Positions 63,449 to 64,000 of a DNA stretch of 64,000 nucleotides are shown one piece after another. This DNA comes from Synergistaceae bacterium (GTDB lineage Bacteria > Synergistota > Synergistia > Synergistales > Aminobacteriaceae), in the NCBI GenBank assembly GCA_009783355.1, contig WRHH01000005.1, forward strand, positions 1 to 64,000, read 5' to 3'. The position numbers and the translations under genes are program-made. Positions within the stretch are counted from its first letter, which is position 1; every line of letters begins with the position of its first letter. The notes under the pieces were generated by a model. That model saw only the letters and a program-made list of their open reading frames with translations, was not told where the DNA came from and made no database searches.

Positions 63449-64000
63449 ACTTTTCCGCCTCCCATTCCTTTTAGAAGGGCAATTCCGGTATGAATACACC
63501 TTCGCGTAAAGAATATCGCCATAAATATCAGCCCCAGAAATATTGCGGCATACGAAGTCCAAAGAGGTATCTGCCAAACAGTTGTCCTTGCAATGGCTCT
63601 AGTTGTCCATAAGTTTATAATGTCGAAAGTCAGGCCGCTCCCGTTCAATAAGTCAATTTGACTGCAAACAAGGCTAACTCCGTTCCAGTTGAAAGCCAGT
63701 CCTGAAGCGCCCCATCCAACTTTCAGAACTTCTTTCGGTATCGGGCCTAAAAGCCCGTACATGAAGAAGAAATACCCGAAATACATAAAAAGGATGCTCA
63801 TTGCCGATGTAATTAATTGCCTGATAAATATCATTACGTGACGCGTCCTGCCTGCAGGTAAATAAGAATCTATCAGGTCGGCTGAGACATGCGTATCGTT
63901 GTAAGCGCCGTAAGCTCCCCCCAGAAAATACAACCAGAAAGCTAAAAGCTTTACCCATTCCTCATATCCGTAAAGGTCGCCGCGAACCACGTAGCGCCTT
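63445..64000 (-). CDS. dctQ: TRAP transporter small permease DctQ (partial, 5' end outside)
   Basis: This is the four-helix DctQ subunit. The frame is open to the edge of the window (RRYVVRGDLYGYEEW before residue 1 of the shorter reading), so the true start, with the first membrane helix, lies beyond 64000. A GTG at 63990 gives 181 aa but would cut the family domain. Visible parts are EEWVKLLAFWLYFLGGAYG, DLIDSYLPAG and two more helices. It overlaps dctM by four bases. The substrate-binding DctP gene should lie further upstream on the minus strand. Confidence 0.88.
   Translation of the reverse strand, partial: RRYVVRGDLYGYEEWVKLLAFWLYFLGGAYGAYNDTHVSADLIDSYLPAGRTRHVMIFIRQLITSAMSILFMYFGYFFFMYGLLGPIPKEVLKVGWGASGLAFNWNGVSLVCSQIDLLNGSGLTFDIINLWTTRAIARTTVWQIPLWTSYAAIFLGLIFMAIFFTRRCIHTGIALLKGMGGGKV

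Noticed and set aside
63449-63577. Longer N-terminus for DctM
   Set aside because: It reads through the dctQ 3' end in another frame; the ATG at 63448 overlaps the dctQ stop by four bases and starts the first membrane helix.

Overview
The window is 64 kb of bacterial chromosome, moderately AT-rich, from what is most likely an anaerobic amino-acid-fermenting member of the Synergistota. This placement is an inference. It rests on a very long RpoC (1696 aa) with two large insertions, a full 5-oxoproline catabolic operon, a threonine-to-glycine pathway, NAD(P)-type glutamate dehydrogenase, a GltS-type symporter, TRAP and NhaC sodium-coupled transporters, archaeal-type phosphoglycerate mutase and many 4Fe-4S proteins. 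No 16S rRNA gene is present to settle it.

Layout: 0-11 kb holds rpsO, nhaC and the rpoB-rpoC operon. 11-15.4 kb is an accessory stretch: an omega-amidase-like nitrilase, a two-gene AAA ATPase plus PD-(D/E)xK nuclease module, a Phd/YoeB toxin-antitoxin pair, and an arsenite methyltransferase whose third arsenic-binding cysteine is encoded by an in-frame UGA followed by a SECIS-like hairpin (probable selenoprotein). 15.4-19 kb has two exported ankyrin-repeat proteins. 19-23.3 kb is the threonine module (dhaL, kbl, epimerase-type tdh, a COG2509 flavoprotein). 23.5-28.6 kb has a sugar epimerase, gltS, an M24 peptidase, a secreted protein and rlmN. 28.7-33.4 kb is the pxp operon (NRAMP-like transporter, pxpB, pxpC, pxpA, ycsI), followed by two tandem-duplicated chemoreceptors. 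38-43 kb has an EF-G paralogue, RNase P RNA, gdhA and an xseB/truncated-ispA remnant. 43-52 kb is mostly minus-strand housekeeping genes (L28, formyltransferase, RluA-type synthase, cyclophilin, YhaM, alcohol dehydrogenase, DUF2130, apgM, EFR1 ferredoxin). 52.4-56.6 kb has an aminotransferase, type II secretion genes and tRNA-Arg(CCG). 56.9-61.6 kb has two paralogous ferredoxins, a ClpP-fold protease, an M48 protease and HicAB. The window ends inside a TRAP transporter operon on the minus strand.

The strongest unexplained signal is a modular repeat at gene 3' ends. Reading outward from a stop codon, a short tandem heptamer array (GGGATTA, GTGTGAA/GTGTGGA, CAATGCA or AGAGCTT type) is followed by an AAAAGAC/AAAAGATA array. 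At several loci this continues into a conserved linker ending near GTAGCTTTGTAGGG and a GC-rich palindrome, sometimes in 60-bp tandem units. It occurs at about a dozen gene ends, and in five genes the heptamer array itself encodes the last residues and the stop codon. One palindrome of the same look sits inside the RNase P RNA gene.

Functionally the window describes a cell that imports glutamate, oxoproline and other small acids with sodium or proton gradients, degrades threonine, glutamate, glutaramate and proline peptides, moves toward solutes by chemotaxis, and carries a small defence/stress island.
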